64,000 bases of DNA from Candidatus Villigracilis affinis. GTDB taxonomy: Bacteria > Chloroflexota > Anaerolineae > Anaerolineales > Villigracilaceae. The DNA lies in assembly GCA_016718275.1 (NCBI GenBank), contig JADKEA010000013.1:1-64000 (forward strand), written 5' to 3'. Positions 1-9,393 of the stretch are shown piece after piece (the stretch's first letter is position 1; every line of letters begins with the position of its first letter). Below the pieces are notes generated by a model, which worked only from the letters and a program-made list of their open reading frames with translations, had not been told where the DNA came from and made no database searches. The translations under genes and the position numbers were made by a program.

Positions 1-541
1 TCAGCGGCTGGACTTCGATTGCGCCTTCAAAGGATAATTTTGCGTTGAGGTCTGCGTAATCCTGACTGCGGCTGCACACGGCAAGGGAGGTCAGTCCGTG
101 TTCTTTTCTAAAGGCGTTGATCGCTTCCACGCATTTGGCGCGGCTTTCCTGCCGCACTTCGTCCAAGCCATCCAAGAGCAAAAGTAATTTATTGCCCTTC
201 ACCCAATCGGGCGCGGTCTTGCGCGGGACGCTGTACAGGTTGTTCAACTCCTGCGCCAGCCAATCGGCGAGGGTGAGTTTCTCTGTCCACGAGGCGAGGT
301 TGAACACCATCGGGATGGGATAGGTGACGTCTTCTCTAGCGCGGCAATCAGTCCGCGGGCGAGTTCCAGCAGCATGGTCGTCTTGCCAGAGCCAGGCGCG
401 CCGAGAATCAGCAGGGAACGTCACAAGTTGAATGATCTGCTGTCCGTTCTTTGTGATGATGACTTTATCTCCGCGCATGGCGGCTTCGATCAAATCCGCG
501 ATCTGGTTTTTTAGGTCATCGTAATTGGCTTTTACTACCAT
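1..541 (-). pseudogene. Phd/YefM-like head joined to NACHT ATPase remnant (partial)
   Basis: A minus-strand frame starts at the ATG at 541, preceded by AAGGAG, and stays open to the window edge. Its first ~43 residues resemble Phd/YefM antitoxins (IADLIEAAMRGDKVIITKNG). From about 325 downward the same frame encodes NACHT sequence, with a Walker B-like LLLLLDGLDEV at about 158-190. Between them the P-loop GAPGSGKTT (379-402) lies in a different frame, so two compensating indels are needed to read a NACHT domain. The P-loop would not be made from the open frame, so I call this a degraded gene. Both antitoxins and STAND NTPases are common in phage defence. What remains beyond the edge is unknown. 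Confidence 0.6.
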
Positions 542-588
542 AGGAATACTCCTTCTATAAAGAATATTTTACCCCTAATTGACTCGTA

Positions 589-795
589 TTATCCTTTTGT
601 GGGGAATGCCGCGCCGTGCAGGGATACGTCCAACACGTTTTTGAAGATGTTGAATATCTTTTTGATAAAGGTGTTGTTATCCCCGATAAAGACGTTGCTA
701 TCCCTCACATCTCCACTGATGGAGATGCTCTTATTTTCAGAAGAGGAGGGCTTCTTGTTTGGTATCATGCGGATTTTTCGCGGGGATATCCCCAC
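589..795 (-). pseudogene. N-terminal stub of a STAND/NACHT-type protein
   Basis: A 68-codon minus-strand frame containing SISGDVRDSNVFIGDNNTF. The pattern GDV-x-x-S-x(3)-GDNN is typical of the segment ahead of the NTPase domain in bacterial NACHT/STAND proteins. It lies just upstream, in the same direction, of the NACHT fragment at 1-541. The simplest reading is the 5' end of the same ancestral gene, cut off by a stop and followed by the antitoxin-like head. It could still be a free short peptide. No function is claimed. Confidence 0.4.
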
Positions 796-858
796 TGTCC
801 GCTTATTATACGACAGGAATTTTCACTACTTGTTTTATTTCAAGCGATTTTTGAGTTC

Positions 859-1887
859 TTATATTTGTGCCAACCTGCCAGCCCTCAACTCGTCCAGCGT
901 CCCTGCCCCCGTGGCGAACATCGTGACTTCGATCTGCCGCTTGATGAGTTCCATCGACTCAACGACATTCTCGGTGGAGATGGCGGCGGCTTTGAGGAAC
1001 TGACCCGCCATGCCGCCTAGAGATGCGCCGAGGGCGATGCATTTGGCGATGTCGAGCCCGTCTTTGATGCCTCCGCTGGCGAAGACTCTCATTTCGGGCA
1101 CGGCTCTTTTCACGCCGACAATTGATTCTGCAGTGGGAATTCCCCAGCCGACGAAGGTGGCGGCGAGGTGACGGGTGAATTCATCGGGGGCGCGGTGCAT
1201 TTCCACCTGTGACCAGCTTGTGCCGCCTGCGCCTGCCACGTCAATGGCGCCCACGCCGCACTCGGCGAGGATTTTGGCTGTGCGTTCTGAAATTCCCCAG
1301 CCGACTTCCTTTGCGATGACGGGGACTTCGAGTTTTTTGCAAACTTCTTCGATCTTCTTTGCGAGGCCGACCCAATTCGTATCGCCTGCATCCTGCACGG
1401 CTTCCTGCACTGGATTCAAATGCAGGTAAAGCGCATCGGCTTCGATCATTTCGACGGCTTTGCGGCACTGGTCAATGCCGTAGCCGTAATTGAATTGCAC
1501 AGCGCCGATATTGGCGAAGAGCAGGATGTCTGGCGCGACACGGCGCACCTGGAATGTAGCGGCTTGTTCGGGGTGTTCGATGGCGGCGCGCTGACTCCCG
1601 ACGCCCATGGCGAGTCCGCATTCCTGCGCGGCTTCGGCGAGGCGCATGTTGATGGTCTCGGCTTCGGAGGTGCCGCCGGTCATGGAACTGACGAGGGTGG
1701 GGGATGCCAGTTTTTTGCCGAACAGGCTGAGGGTTGTGTCGATGCGATCCAAATCGAGTTCGGGCAGGGCTTCGTGAACGAATCGATACTTTTCGAGTCC
1801 AGTCGTCAATGCAGAGCGGACATCCTGTTCTAAGTTGATTTTAATGTGGTCTGCTTTTCTTTGATCGATGGGCGCAACTTTTTTCAT
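859..1887 (-). CDS. fni: Type 2 isopentenyl-diphosphate delta-isomerase
   Basis: This FMN/NADPH-dependent enzyme interconverts isopentenyl and dimethylallyl diphosphate for isoprenoid synthesis in the cytoplasm. The 342-aa product shows the family pattern: RKADHIKINLEQDV near the N-terminus, SSMTGGTSEA (substrate and flavin loop), MGVGSQR, HLNPVQEAVQ, the KEVGWGIS strand, DVAGAGGTSW and the glycine-rich SGGIKDGLDIAK phosphate-binding loop. Length is typical (about 340-350 aa). I chose the ATG at 1887, preceded by CAGGAAC, over a TTG 30 bases upstream. It is divergent from acpP, and the promoters must share the ~100-base gap. Confidence 0.95.
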   Translation of the reverse strand: MKKVAPIDQRKADHIKINLEQDVRSALTTGLEKYRFVHEALPELDLDRIDTTLSLFGKKLASPTLVSSMTGGTSEAETINMRLAEAAQECGLAMGVGSQRAAIEHPEQAATFQVRRVAPDILLFANIGAVQFNYGYGIDQCRKAVEMIEADALYLHLNPVQEAVQDAGDTNWVGLAKKIEEVCKKLEVPVIAKEVGWGISERTAKILAECGVGAIDVAGAGGTSWSQVEMHRAPDEFTRHLAATFVGWGIPTAESIVGVKRAVPEMRVFASGGIKDGLDIAKCIALGASLGGMAGQFLKAAAISTENVVESMELIKRQIEVTMFATGAGTLDELRAGRLAQI

Positions 1888-1924
1888 AAGGCAGTGTTCC
1901 TGAGTATGATAGTCCAAAGCTGAC

Positions 1925-1952
1925 TTGACATGTCAACTAGACGGATTACAAT
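1925..1952 (+). promoter_or_regulatory. Sigma70-type promoter for acpP
   Basis: TTGACA at 1925-1930, a 16-base spacer, then TACAAT at 1947-1952. The start of acpP lies 31 bases downstream with a CAGGAGG ribosome-binding site. The -35 is a perfect consensus. Confidence 0.75.
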
Positions 1953-1983
1953 AAGCCAGTCAAAATTTGAACAGGAGGTTGTC

Positions 1984-2226
1984 ATGAGTGACACATTTAA
2001 TGAACTAAAAGATATCGTAAAGGACCTGCTTGGTGCAGATGAGTCAAAGATCACACCCGAAGCCCGTTTCCGCGAGGAACTCGAAGCCGATTCTCTCGAC
2101 CTGGTTGAGCTGATCATGGCTTTCGAAGACAAGTTCGGCACTGAGATCTCTGATGAAGATGCCCAGAAGATCACGACCGTGGGCGAAGCTGTTGCGTACA
2201 TCGATGCGCATCGCGGTGCCAAGTAA
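1984..2226 (+). CDS. acpP: Acyl carrier protein
   Basis: An 80-aa acidic protein with the phosphopantetheine attachment motif ADSLDLVEL; Ser37 is the expected carrier residue. It holds acyl intermediates of fatty acid synthesis in the cytoplasm. Sequence and length match housekeeping ACPs (usually 75-85 aa). The ATG at 1984 follows CAGGAGG at good spacing; the frame extends upstream but without a better start. It stands alone rather than in a fab cluster. A hairpin at 2260-2295 closes the unit against the converging sucD. Confidence 0.95.
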   Translation: MSDTFNELKDIVKDLLGADESKITPEARFREELEADSLDLVELIMAFEDKFGTEISDEDAQKITTVGEAVAYIDAHRGAK

Positions 2227-2259
2227 GAACGCGAAATTACTGAAAGCGATTATAACCTT

Positions 2260-2295
2260 AGAGCCGCCTGTCGACATCAGTCGTCGGGCGGCTCT
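2260..2295. terminator. Hairpin between convergent acpP and sucD
   Basis: A 9-bp perfect stem AGAGCCGCC / GGCGGCTCT with a loop that can form a further short stem. The T-tract is weak, so this is a probable shared terminator rather than a textbook one. Confidence 0.55.
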
Positions 2296-2387
2296 ATTGA
2301 TTCTTGATAGTGAATGATCGAGCGTGTTTTTCGTTTTTCCACCCCGCTCACATTGTCCCGAGGTTCTTTCGGGAAAACGAAGGGAAT

Positions 2388-3251
2388 TTATTGCAAGAGG
2401 GTCGGAATTTCTTCCGGGTGTTTGGCAACTTTGACGCCAGCGGCTTCGAGGGCTTTGATCTTGTCTGCGGCTGTGCCTGCTCCGCCTTCGATGATCGCGC
2501 CTGCGTGTCCCATGCGTTTGCCGGCGGGGGCGGTCTGACCTGCGATGAAGGCTGCAACAGGTTTGGTCATTTTGTCCGCGATGTATTGCGCGGCTTTTTC
2601 CTCTTCACTGCCGCCGATCTCGCCGATCATGATGACCTTTTCGGTCTTGGGATCGTGCTCGAACATTTCGAGGACATCGAGGAAGTTCGTGCCGTTGATC
2701 GGGTCGCCGCCGATGCCCACGCAGGTGGTCGCGCCCATGCCGAGATTCTTCATGGCGTACAGCACTTCGTAGGTGAGTGTGCCGGAGCGTGAGACCACGC
2801 CGACATTGCCGGGGATGGCGATATCGCCGGGGATGATGCCGACCTTCGCTTCGCCGGGAGTCAACAAACCGGGGCAGTTGGGACCGATGAGGCGGACCTT
2901 CTTCTGGTCGAGGTAGTTGCGGACGCGCATCATATCCTGCACGGCAACCCCTTCGGTGATGCAGATAACGAGCGGAATGCCCGCATCTGCGGCTTCGAAC
3001 ATGGCATCGGGAGCGAAACGGGCAGGGACGAAGATGATCGTCGCGTTTGCGTCGGTGGCTTCCTTGGCTGTTTTTACAGAATCGAATACGGGGAGTTTTC
3101 CATCGAGCACCCACTCGCCGCCTTTACCGGGTGTTACACCACCGACCACATTGGTGCCATAGGCGACCATCTGTGTGGTGTGGAATAAACCTTCATTGCC
3201 TGTAATCCCTTGAACGATCAGGCGTGTGTTCTTGTCTACTAAGATGCTCAT
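2388..3251 (-). CDS. sucD: Succinyl-CoA synthetase alpha subunit
   Basis: A 287-aa CoA-binding and phosphohistidine-carrying subunit of the TCA-cycle enzyme that makes ATP or GTP from succinyl-CoA. Visible: the N-terminal nucleotide-fold start (VQGITGNEG), the GPNCPG loop, GEIGGSEEE, and the active-site GHAGAI, whose His is phosphorylated. Length is normal for the family (~290 aa). It follows sucC by 3 bases in one operon. Confidence 0.95.
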   Translation of the reverse strand: MSILVDKNTRLIVQGITGNEGLFHTTQMVAYGTNVVGGVTPGKGGEWVLDGKLPVFDSVKTAKEATDANATIIFVPARFAPDAMFEAADAGIPLVICITEGVAVQDMMRVRNYLDQKKVRLIGPNCPGLLTPGEAKVGIIPGDIAIPGNVGVVSRSGTLTYEVLYAMKNLGMGATTCVGIGGDPINGTNFLDVLEMFEHDPKTEKVIMIGEIGGSEEEKAAQYIADKMTKPVAAFIAGQTAPAGKRMGHAGAIIEGGAGTAADKIKALEAAGVKVAKHPEEIPTLLQ

Positions 3252-3254
3252 GGA

Positions 3255-4394
3255 TTAGCTCCCTTTCTTCGCGGCTTCAACAGATTTCTTCGCCGCGTCG
3301 GCGAGGGTTTCTGCGGTGATCATATTTGCATTTTCGAGCAGGCGGCGTCCTTCTTCGGCATTGGTGCCGACAAGGCGCACGACCATCGGAACCTTCGGCT
3401 TGACTTCTTCCATCGCCGCAAGGATGCCGCGGGCAACTTCATCACAGCGGGTAATGCCGCCGAAGATATTGAAGAGGATGGCTTTTACGCTTGGGTCGGT
3501 GAGGATGATGCGCATGGCAGCCGCTACTTTTTCTGAGCTGGCGCCGCCGCCCACATCGAGGAAGTTGGCTGGTTCGCCGCCGAAAAGTTTGATCACGTCC
3601 ATGCTGGTCATGGCCAGACCTGCGCCGTTGACCATACAGCCGATGTTGCCATCGAGCTTGATGAAGGAGAGACCGTATTTGCGCGCTTCGATCTCGGAGG
3701 GCGCATCTTCGTCGGTGTCGCGCAGTTCGGTCAGGTTGGGCTGGCGGAAGAGCGCGTTATCGTCGATCATCATCTTGCCATCGAGCGCGATCATCTTCTT
3801 GTCTTTTGTAATGACAAGCGGATTGATCTCGGCCAGGGTGGCGTCTGAATTCTTGTAGACTTCCCATAAGCCCATGGCGATCTTGACGAAATCCTTCCAG
3901 TACTCGCGCGGCAGGTCGATGGCGACAGCGACATCGCGGGCCTGATATTCACGCAGACCGAGAAGGGGATCGATATGAACCTTGATGATCTTTTCAGGAG
4001 TCTTTGCGGCTACTTCTTCAATATCAATGCCGCCCGCAGCGGAAGCGATCATAACGGGCTTCTTGGCAGCGCGGTCATCGGTGATGGCGAAGTAGATCTC
4101 CTGATCGATGGCGGAGGCTTCATCAACAAGCACCTTGCGGACGGGCAGGCCTTTGATCTCCATGCCCAGAATCTGCGTGGCAAGCTGTTCCGCTTCAGCG
4201 GAGTCTTTGGCAAGTTTTACCCCGCCCGCCTTGCCGCGTCCGCCGACCAGCACTTGTGATTTAATGACAACGCGGCCACCCAACTCTTCAGCAATCTGTC
4301 TTGCTTCCTGAGCGGTAGCCGCAACCCTTCCCTTGGGAATCGGGATGCCATACTTTGAAAAAATTGTCTTTGATTGGTATTCGTGGAGTTTCAT
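3255..4394 (-). CDS. sucC: Succinyl-CoA synthetase beta subunit
   Basis: A 379-aa ATP-grasp subunit that binds nucleotide and succinate and pairs with SucD. Family marks: N-terminal MKLHEYQSK, the GGRGKAGGVK nucleotide loop, EINPLV, and NIFGGITRCDEVA near the C-terminus. Slightly shorter than the E. coli protein but complete. The ATG at 4394 follows a purine-rich GGAGG. It is the first gene of the sucCD unit, with its own promoter at 4435-4462. Confidence 0.95.
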   Translation of the reverse strand: MKLHEYQSKTIFSKYGIPIPKGRVAATAQEARQIAEELGGRVVIKSQVLVGGRGKAGGVKLAKDSAEAEQLATQILGMEIKGLPVRKVLVDEASAIDQEIYFAITDDRAAKKPVMIASAAGGIDIEEVAAKTPEKIIKVHIDPLLGLREYQARDVAVAIDLPREYWKDFVKIAMGLWEVYKNSDATLAEINPLVITKDKKMIALDGKMMIDDNALFRQPNLTELRDTDEDAPSEIEARKYGLSFIKLDGNIGCMVNGAGLAMTSMDVIKLFGGEPANFLDVGGGASSEKVAAAMRIILTDPSVKAILFNIFGGITRCDEVARGILAAMEEVKPKVPMVVRLVGTNAEEGRRLLENANMITAETLADAAKKSVEAAKKGS

Positions 4395-4434
4395 TAGTCT
4401 CCCTCGGAGGATGTTTTTTTATAAAGCACGGCGG

Positions 4435-4462
4435 ATTATACACCAGAAAAAAATCCTCGCAA
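4435..4462 (-). promoter_or_regulatory. Promoter for sucCD
   Basis: On the minus strand TTGCGA (4457-4462), a 16-base spacer, then TATAAT (4435-4440) preceded by TG. The sucC start lies about 40 bases downstream. The -35 is imperfect, the -10 perfect. Confidence 0.6.
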
Positions 4463-4482
4463 GCTAAAAAATAGGCGTAGAC

Positions 4483-4527
4483 AAAAAGCAAACTCCGAAT
4501 CTACAGAAAACCCGGAGTTTGCTTTTT
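4483..4527. terminator. Strong intrinsic terminator after the GT39/NHL gene
   Basis: A 15-bp perfect stem (4483-4497 with 4513-4527) flanked by A and T runs, so it can work in both directions. It lies directly downstream of the minus-strand gene ending at 4547. Confidence 0.85.
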
Positions 4528-4546
4528 GATTTTGAGAACGATCTGA

Positions 4547-7500
4547 CTACGGCAATGTAAATCGCATGATGCGATTGTTCAAACTATCGGTGACCCAAAC
4601 GTGGCCTTCACTGTCAATCGTGATCCCGGAGGGTGACCCAAAGTTTGCGGCTGAGTCGCCGAAATCACCCCAGGTGCGGAGGAGTTCCCCGTTCGGGTCG
4701 AATTCCATGACACGGTATCCATCAGGGTCCGTGATGAAGACATGCAGTTCATCGTTCACGGCGATGAACGGCTTGTTGTCCACCGACTGGCCGAACCAGC
4801 CGTACACATCCCATTGTTTGGCGGGCAGGAAGGTGAGTGCGCCATCGGTTTCCACGCGGGTGAATGTCTGCACGCGCTGATTCCATGTGTCGACAACGTA
4901 CACCGTTCCATTTTTATCGACGGTGATGCCGACCGGTTCATCGAACTGACCTGCATCGAGACCCGCAGAACCAAATTCGGTGATGAAATTGCCGTCCGCA
5001 TCAAATACGACCACGCGCTTGTTCCCGGTATCCGTCACATAGACTCTACCCTGTTCATCTACAGCCAATCCGCGCGGACCATAGAATGAATCAGGCGCTT
5101 CACCCTGACCGAAAGAGCCCCATGCGGTAATGAATTTTCCACTTGCGGTGAATTTTTCGATGCGATGATTCCATGTGTCGGTTACATAAACCGAGCCGTC
5201 TGGTCCAACCGCAACGCCCCAGGGTTCATTGAAAGTGCCGTTGCCAACTTCAACGCTTACGCCGTCGGCAAAGGTTCCCCATTGATTGATCTCCTTGCCC
5301 TGCGGATCAATATGGATAACGCGGTGGTTGCGAGAGTCAGCGACATACATGGACCCGTCACTAGCGAAGGCCAGCGCGCGCGGCGCATTTAATGGTTGTT
5401 CGAACGATTCAAACATCAGGTCTGCTGAAAGCAGAACATACTTCCCTTCGGTGGGGTCTTCCACAGTCACGGCGGCGGACGGAGCCAGACCGTAATTCCA
5501 GATCTGTGAAGCGACATCCTGACGAATGTAAAGACGCATCTTTGCAGATGGGTCCCATGTGGAAAGGGTCAGATTTGTGCGGCCCTTGGCTTCGGCATAT
5601 TGGGTGTAATCACGGTTGAGCCAAATTTGAATGACGCCAGCGCGGATCTGCGGGTTGGTGAAGGCTTCGCAAAAGGTCGTGTAATCTTTCGATTTCACCA
5701 GTTTAAGAAAACTAAGCAATCCACTGCAGGCATAGTTTTCGTCGAAGGGTTGGGTGGGATCGCGTTCTTCAACAATATTGAAGTAGTCCTGCATCGGCCA
5801 CCACATGCGGATGTAATCCACGCGGTAATAACCCGGACCGATGGCCTGCTCGATCTTATCGAAATTTTTCTCATCGACAATGATGACGACCGAATCGCGC
5901 AAGGCGCGCGTAGGCTGGTCAAACGAACGCTGATTGGTGTAATCACGCAGATACCAAACGAAAGGCCATGAGACGCCCGTGTTGGGCGCGCTGGCGTCGT
6001 AGGAAATGGCCACACTCATTCCGCCCGTTGTGCGCTTGGAAATTTCCTCGGCTTGCTGCATGATCTCTTTGATTCCTGTCGCGCCATGCGCATAGACAAG
6101 AAATTCTGTTGCCTGATCGTATGTAATGTAGGAAGCACGGAATGCAGCGCGGCCCGTCAGCACTGCTAAAAAGGCGAAGATCACCAGGACAAATATGTGC
6201 CGAATATCCTTGAAGGTCCACTCTTTGAAAAAGTAAGTAACACCCACTGCGCTGAGGATGGCGATGATCGTTGGCAGGAGGAATGCACTGGTGGCTTGCA
6301 GTTGTTCCAGCGCCTTGCCCTGGAATGGGGGAGTGGAGCCATTGAGCGCAAGCACCATACCCATCACGCTTACGATAAAGACAGTCAGCGTGGCGAGAGT
6401 CAATGGGATGCGTTGTTCCTTGAGTTTTACCCAATCGGTCGTGTCAATGATACGTCCCAGTGCCCAGCCTGTGATAAGGATCATCGGCAGGGTGATGTGA
6501 AGGGTGAGCCAGGGCATCCTTTCACCTGCATAGGTGAAGGCGACCATACTGATAATGCTCCACCAGACAAGCAGGCTAAAGGTGTTCGGGAAATTCTTTT
6601 CCTCGGTGTCGGTTTCATTCTCCGATAAAAGATTGATCACTTCTTCATTCTGATCGACCACATCCTCTTCTATGCTGGGGAAGATCCTGCGGCGGAAACC
6701 TAGGACAAGCGCCAGCAGGAATCCGAGCGCAGGTAGGAATTCGTAGACGGGGACTTGAACGAGCAGATAGTAATACCAGGGCTGGCTTCCACGCTGGACA
6801 TCCTGCTGAACGATCCAGTAGCCGAGAGAGCCGATGGTGCCAGTGAAGAAACCGTCGCTGTTGGTGAATACAGTGGTGTAAAGAATTGTGAACGGCACCC
6901 AGAAGATCAAGGCGATCTTCCACCATTTTTCCTTGTTCCAGATCAGACCCACCACAGCAGAGATGATGAACATGAGAATCAGCAGCCCGCCGATGGTGAG
7001 GATGGATTTTATGTCACCGCTCAATGCTTGAACTTCGGGCGCGGTGGTGGGGATGTTGACGTGCAGCCAGCCTTCCAGTGCCTTGATCGCAAATGGCGTA
7101 AGCATGGGCAGGACGATGGTCCCTGCGACCATGAGCAATTCAAAGGAACGCTCGTTACGGATGCGCTCCCATGTATATCCACGGATCAGGAATACGGCGG
7201 CGGCCACGAGCGCGATGACGGCTAACCCAGCGAGGATCAATGTTGGGGCAAACGAACCAGTTTCGGGCGTAGTAAGAGGCGATGTTGGGGCGGCTGGGTC
7301 GCTTGGCATGGCGGTCTCAGTCGCAGTGATGGTGGCGGCATCGCGGGAATACAATCCAAAGGCTACTGTCGCACCCGCGAACAAGACGGCGACCCCAAGT
7401 GCGATGATAAAGGAACGGTACTCCTTTTGCGCTTCGCCCCACGGACGGCGGGTTACTTGAACGATGAAGTACACGGCGAGGTAGATGAGCGCCTCAGCTG

Positions 7501-8074
7501 TATAAATAAAGGAGGTTTCTTTTGAGGTGTAATGCAGGGCGAGCGCGCCTGCCATAAGGAAGAGATATTTTCTGCCGCCCGTTTCAAGATGGCGAAGCAT
7601 GACGTACAACATGACAATGCCTGAGAAACCCACAAATGACTCATTGCGAACGTAACGTCCGTAATAAAGCATATAAGGAGAAATGACCAGTAAGAATCCT
7701 GCGATCAGCGCACCCCATTTGCCCAGATAGCGGCGCCAGTACCAAACCATGGCCACAATGGCGATGCTGAACACTGCGGTGGGGATACGCGATGTGAAAT
7801 CGCTTGCGCCAAACAGGAAATAAGTGAGCGCAACAATATGGAATTGGAACGGACCATGCATCATCGGCGAATGTTCGTAGCCTTGTCCGCGATAGAGCAG
7901 CCATGAGAAATAGGTGTGCAGACTTTCGTCATGACTCATGACGCGCGATTCGAGATCGTAGAAGCGTGTGACGATGGCAAGCAGGATCACAATTACAAAG
8001 ATCGCGATCTCATTCGTAAGACTTGGCATTGCAGGATGAATGGGGCGCTCAAGCCAGTTTTGTTTTTGTTCCAT
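4547..8074 (-). CDS. GT39/Agl23-like membrane protein with C-terminal NHL propeller
   Basis: A 1175-aa membrane protein. The first ~650 residues carry about a dozen hydrophobic segments. The first loop has SHDESLHTYFSW and the pattern seen in the GT39-like family TIGR03663 ('flippase activity-associated protein Agl23'), related to dolichyl-phosphate mannosyltransferases. A soluble region of ~230 residues follows. The last ~290 residues form about six NHL repeats (for example GVAVGPDGSVYVTDTWNHR), which fold as a beta-propeller, probably outside the cell. Known members act in lipid-linked sugar transfer or glycan export; the substrate is unknown here. It is monocistronic, with a strong terminator at 4483-4527. 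The NHL fusion is the notable part. Confidence 0.8.
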   Translation of the reverse strand: MEQKQNWLERPIHPAMPSLTNEIAIFVIVILLAIVTRFYDLESRVMSHDESLHTYFSWLLYRGQGYEHSPMMHGPFQFHIVALTYFLFGASDFTSRIPTAVFSIAIVAMVWYWRRYLGKWGALIAGFLLVISPYMLYYGRYVRNESFVGFSGIVMLYVMLRHLETGGRKYLFLMAGALALHYTSKETSFIYTAEALIYLAVYFIVQVTRRPWGEAQKEYRSFIIALGVAVLFAGATVAFGLYSRDAATITATETAMPSDPAAPTSPLTTPETGSFAPTLILAGLAVIALVAAAVFLIRGYTWERIRNERSFELLMVAGTIVLPMLTPFAIKALEGWLHVNIPTTAPEVQALSGDIKSILTIGGLLILMFIISAVVGLIWNKEKWWKIALIFWVPFTILYTTVFTNSDGFFTGTIGSLGYWIVQQDVQRGSQPWYYYLLVQVPVYEFLPALGFLLALVLGFRRRIFPSIEEDVVDQNEEVINLLSENETDTEEKNFPNTFSLLVWWSIISMVAFTYAGERMPWLTLHITLPMILITGWALGRIIDTTDWVKLKEQRIPLTLATLTVFIVSVMGMVLALNGSTPPFQGKALEQLQATSAFLLPTIIAILSAVGVTYFFKEWTFKDIRHIFVLVIFAFLAVLTGRAAFRASYITYDQATEFLVYAHGATGIKEIMQQAEEISKRTTGGMSVAISYDASAPNTGVSWPFVWYLRDYTNQRSFDQPTRALRDSVVIIVDEKNFDKIEQAIGPGYYRVDYIRMWWPMQDYFNIVEERDPTQPFDENYACSGLLSFLKLVKSKDYTTFCEAFTNPQIRAGVIQIWLNRDYTQYAEAKGRTNLTLSTWDPSAKMRLYIRQDVASQIWNYGLAPSAAVTVEDPTEGKYVLLSADLMFESFEQPLNAPRALAFASDGSMYVADSRNHRVIHIDPQGKEINQWGTFADGVSVEVGNGTFNEPWGVAVGPDGSVYVTDTWNHRIEKFTASGKFITAWGSFGQGEAPDSFYGPRGLAVDEQGRVYVTDTGNKRVVVFDADGNFITEFGSAGLDAGQFDEPVGITVDKNGTVYVVDTWNQRVQTFTRVETDGALTFLPAKQWDVYGWFGQSVDNKPFIAVNDELHVFITDPDGYRVMEFDPNGELLRTWGDFGDSAANFGSPSGITIDSEGHVWVTDSLNNRIMRFTLP

Positions 8075-8243
8075 TTAGATTCACCTTATTAAGAAAAGTT
8101 GCATCACTATACATCAATCAATTTGTTCTGACAAGAAATGATATGCGTTTAAGTTTAAGCGGAAGTTAGAATATCTAATATTGCGCGTAGTCAAAAAGAC
8201 ATTCTATTTTACTTGCTCTTTTATCAACTCGAAATAGAAAAAA

Positions 8244-9314
8244 TTATTCAATTGACCCAGCAAGCTGACCGCACCCTGCTGCAATATCAATCCCTCGCCG
8301 CATGCGAATCGTACATGGGATGCCCGCCTGCTCCAGCGTTTCTTTGAATAGGTTCGCCCTTTCACGGGATGTCGCTTCACCCGAATAGCCCGTGGTAGGG
8401 TTGAGGGGGATGGCGTTGACATGGCAAAGCAAGCCTCTGAGTTTTGAGGCGAGTTTTTTCGCCACTTCGGGCGAGTCATTGACTCCGTTAATCAGAGCCC
8501 ATTCAAAGGTCACGCGGCGATGCGTTTTTTCGACGTAATATTTGCAGGCTTCCATCACGTCGCCGATCTTGTAGCGTTTGTTGACCGGCATGATCGCGAC
8601 GCGCTCGGCATCATCGGCGGCATGCAGGGAGATGGCCAGGTTGACCTGTCTGTGCTCGTCGGCAAAACGTTTGATCTGCGGAGCAAGGCCCACCGTGGAA
8701 ATGGTCATGCGGCGCGCGCCGAAATTGAATCCATCGGCGTCGTTGAGACGGTCAATGGCAGCCATCATATTGTCGTAATTGTGGAAGGGTTCGCCCATGC
8801 CCATAAAGACGATATTCGTGACCGAAAGGTTCTCCTCTTTCAACATTTGGGCATAATACATGACCTGTGCCACGATCTCACCGCTGGTGAGGTGACGATT
8901 GAAACCCATTTGCCCCGTGGCGCAAAAAACGCAGCCCATCGCGCAGCCTGCCTGGGTGGAAATACACAATGTCCTGCGGGAGCGGGAATCCTTTCCGCTT
9001 GTGTCGTGACTATCGGCAGGGTCGCCGTAGCGCATGAGCACGGATTCGATGACCTCTCCGTCGTTCAATTCGAAGAGAGTCTTGCGCGTCATTTGGTCGG
9101 AGGAATCAAGAAACAGTTTCGGTTTCAGGGGGGTGAAATCGAGGCTTTCGGCTAGCCTGTCGCGGAGGGGTTTGGGGAGATTGGTGAATTGCTCCGGAGT
9201 GCTGTAGAGGTGCTGATACAGTCCCTGCCAGATCTGTTTGGCGCGGTATGCAGGCTCCTCCCAACGATTGACAAGGTCTGTGAGTGTCTTTTGGTCGAAA
9301 TCATAGATAAGCAT
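8244..9314 (-). CDS. rlmN: Dual-specificity RNA methyltransferase RlmN
   Basis: A 356-aa radical SAM enzyme that methylates C2 of A2503 in 23S rRNA and of A37 in some tRNAs. The cluster motif is CAMGCVFC (Cx3Cx2C). Also present are GMGEPFHNYDN, SLHAADD, and the C-terminal GIDIAAGCGQL, which holds the methyl-carrying Cys. Length and domain order match the family. It stands alone; the ~170 bases between it and the GT39 gene show no gene. Confidence 0.95.
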   Translation of the reverse strand: MLIYDFDQKTLTDLVNRWEEPAYRAKQIWQGLYQHLYSTPEQFTNLPKPLRDRLAESLDFTPLKPKLFLDSSDQMTRKTLFELNDGEVIESVLMRYGDPADSHDTSGKDSRSRRTLCISTQAGCAMGCVFCATGQMGFNRHLTSGEIVAQVMYYAQMLKEENLSVTNIVFMGMGEPFHNYDNMMAAIDRLNDADGFNFGARRMTISTVGLAPQIKRFADEHRQVNLAISLHAADDAERVAIMPVNKRYKIGDVMEACKYYVEKTHRRVTFEWALINGVNDSPEVAKKLASKLRGLLCHVNAIPLNPTTGYSGEATSRERANLFKETLEQAGIPCTIRMRRGIDIAAGCGQLAGSIE

Positions 9315-9393
9315 GTCCTGATTTTACACTACGCATCGATGAATCCGTCATTTACTCATTGTGAGGTGATGCAATCCGCAACCTGGCAAGGAG

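Noticed and set aside
599..1020. Two overlapping 134-codon frames on the plus strand
   Set aside because: They lie opposite the NACHT-type stub and the end of fni and share no recognisable motif.
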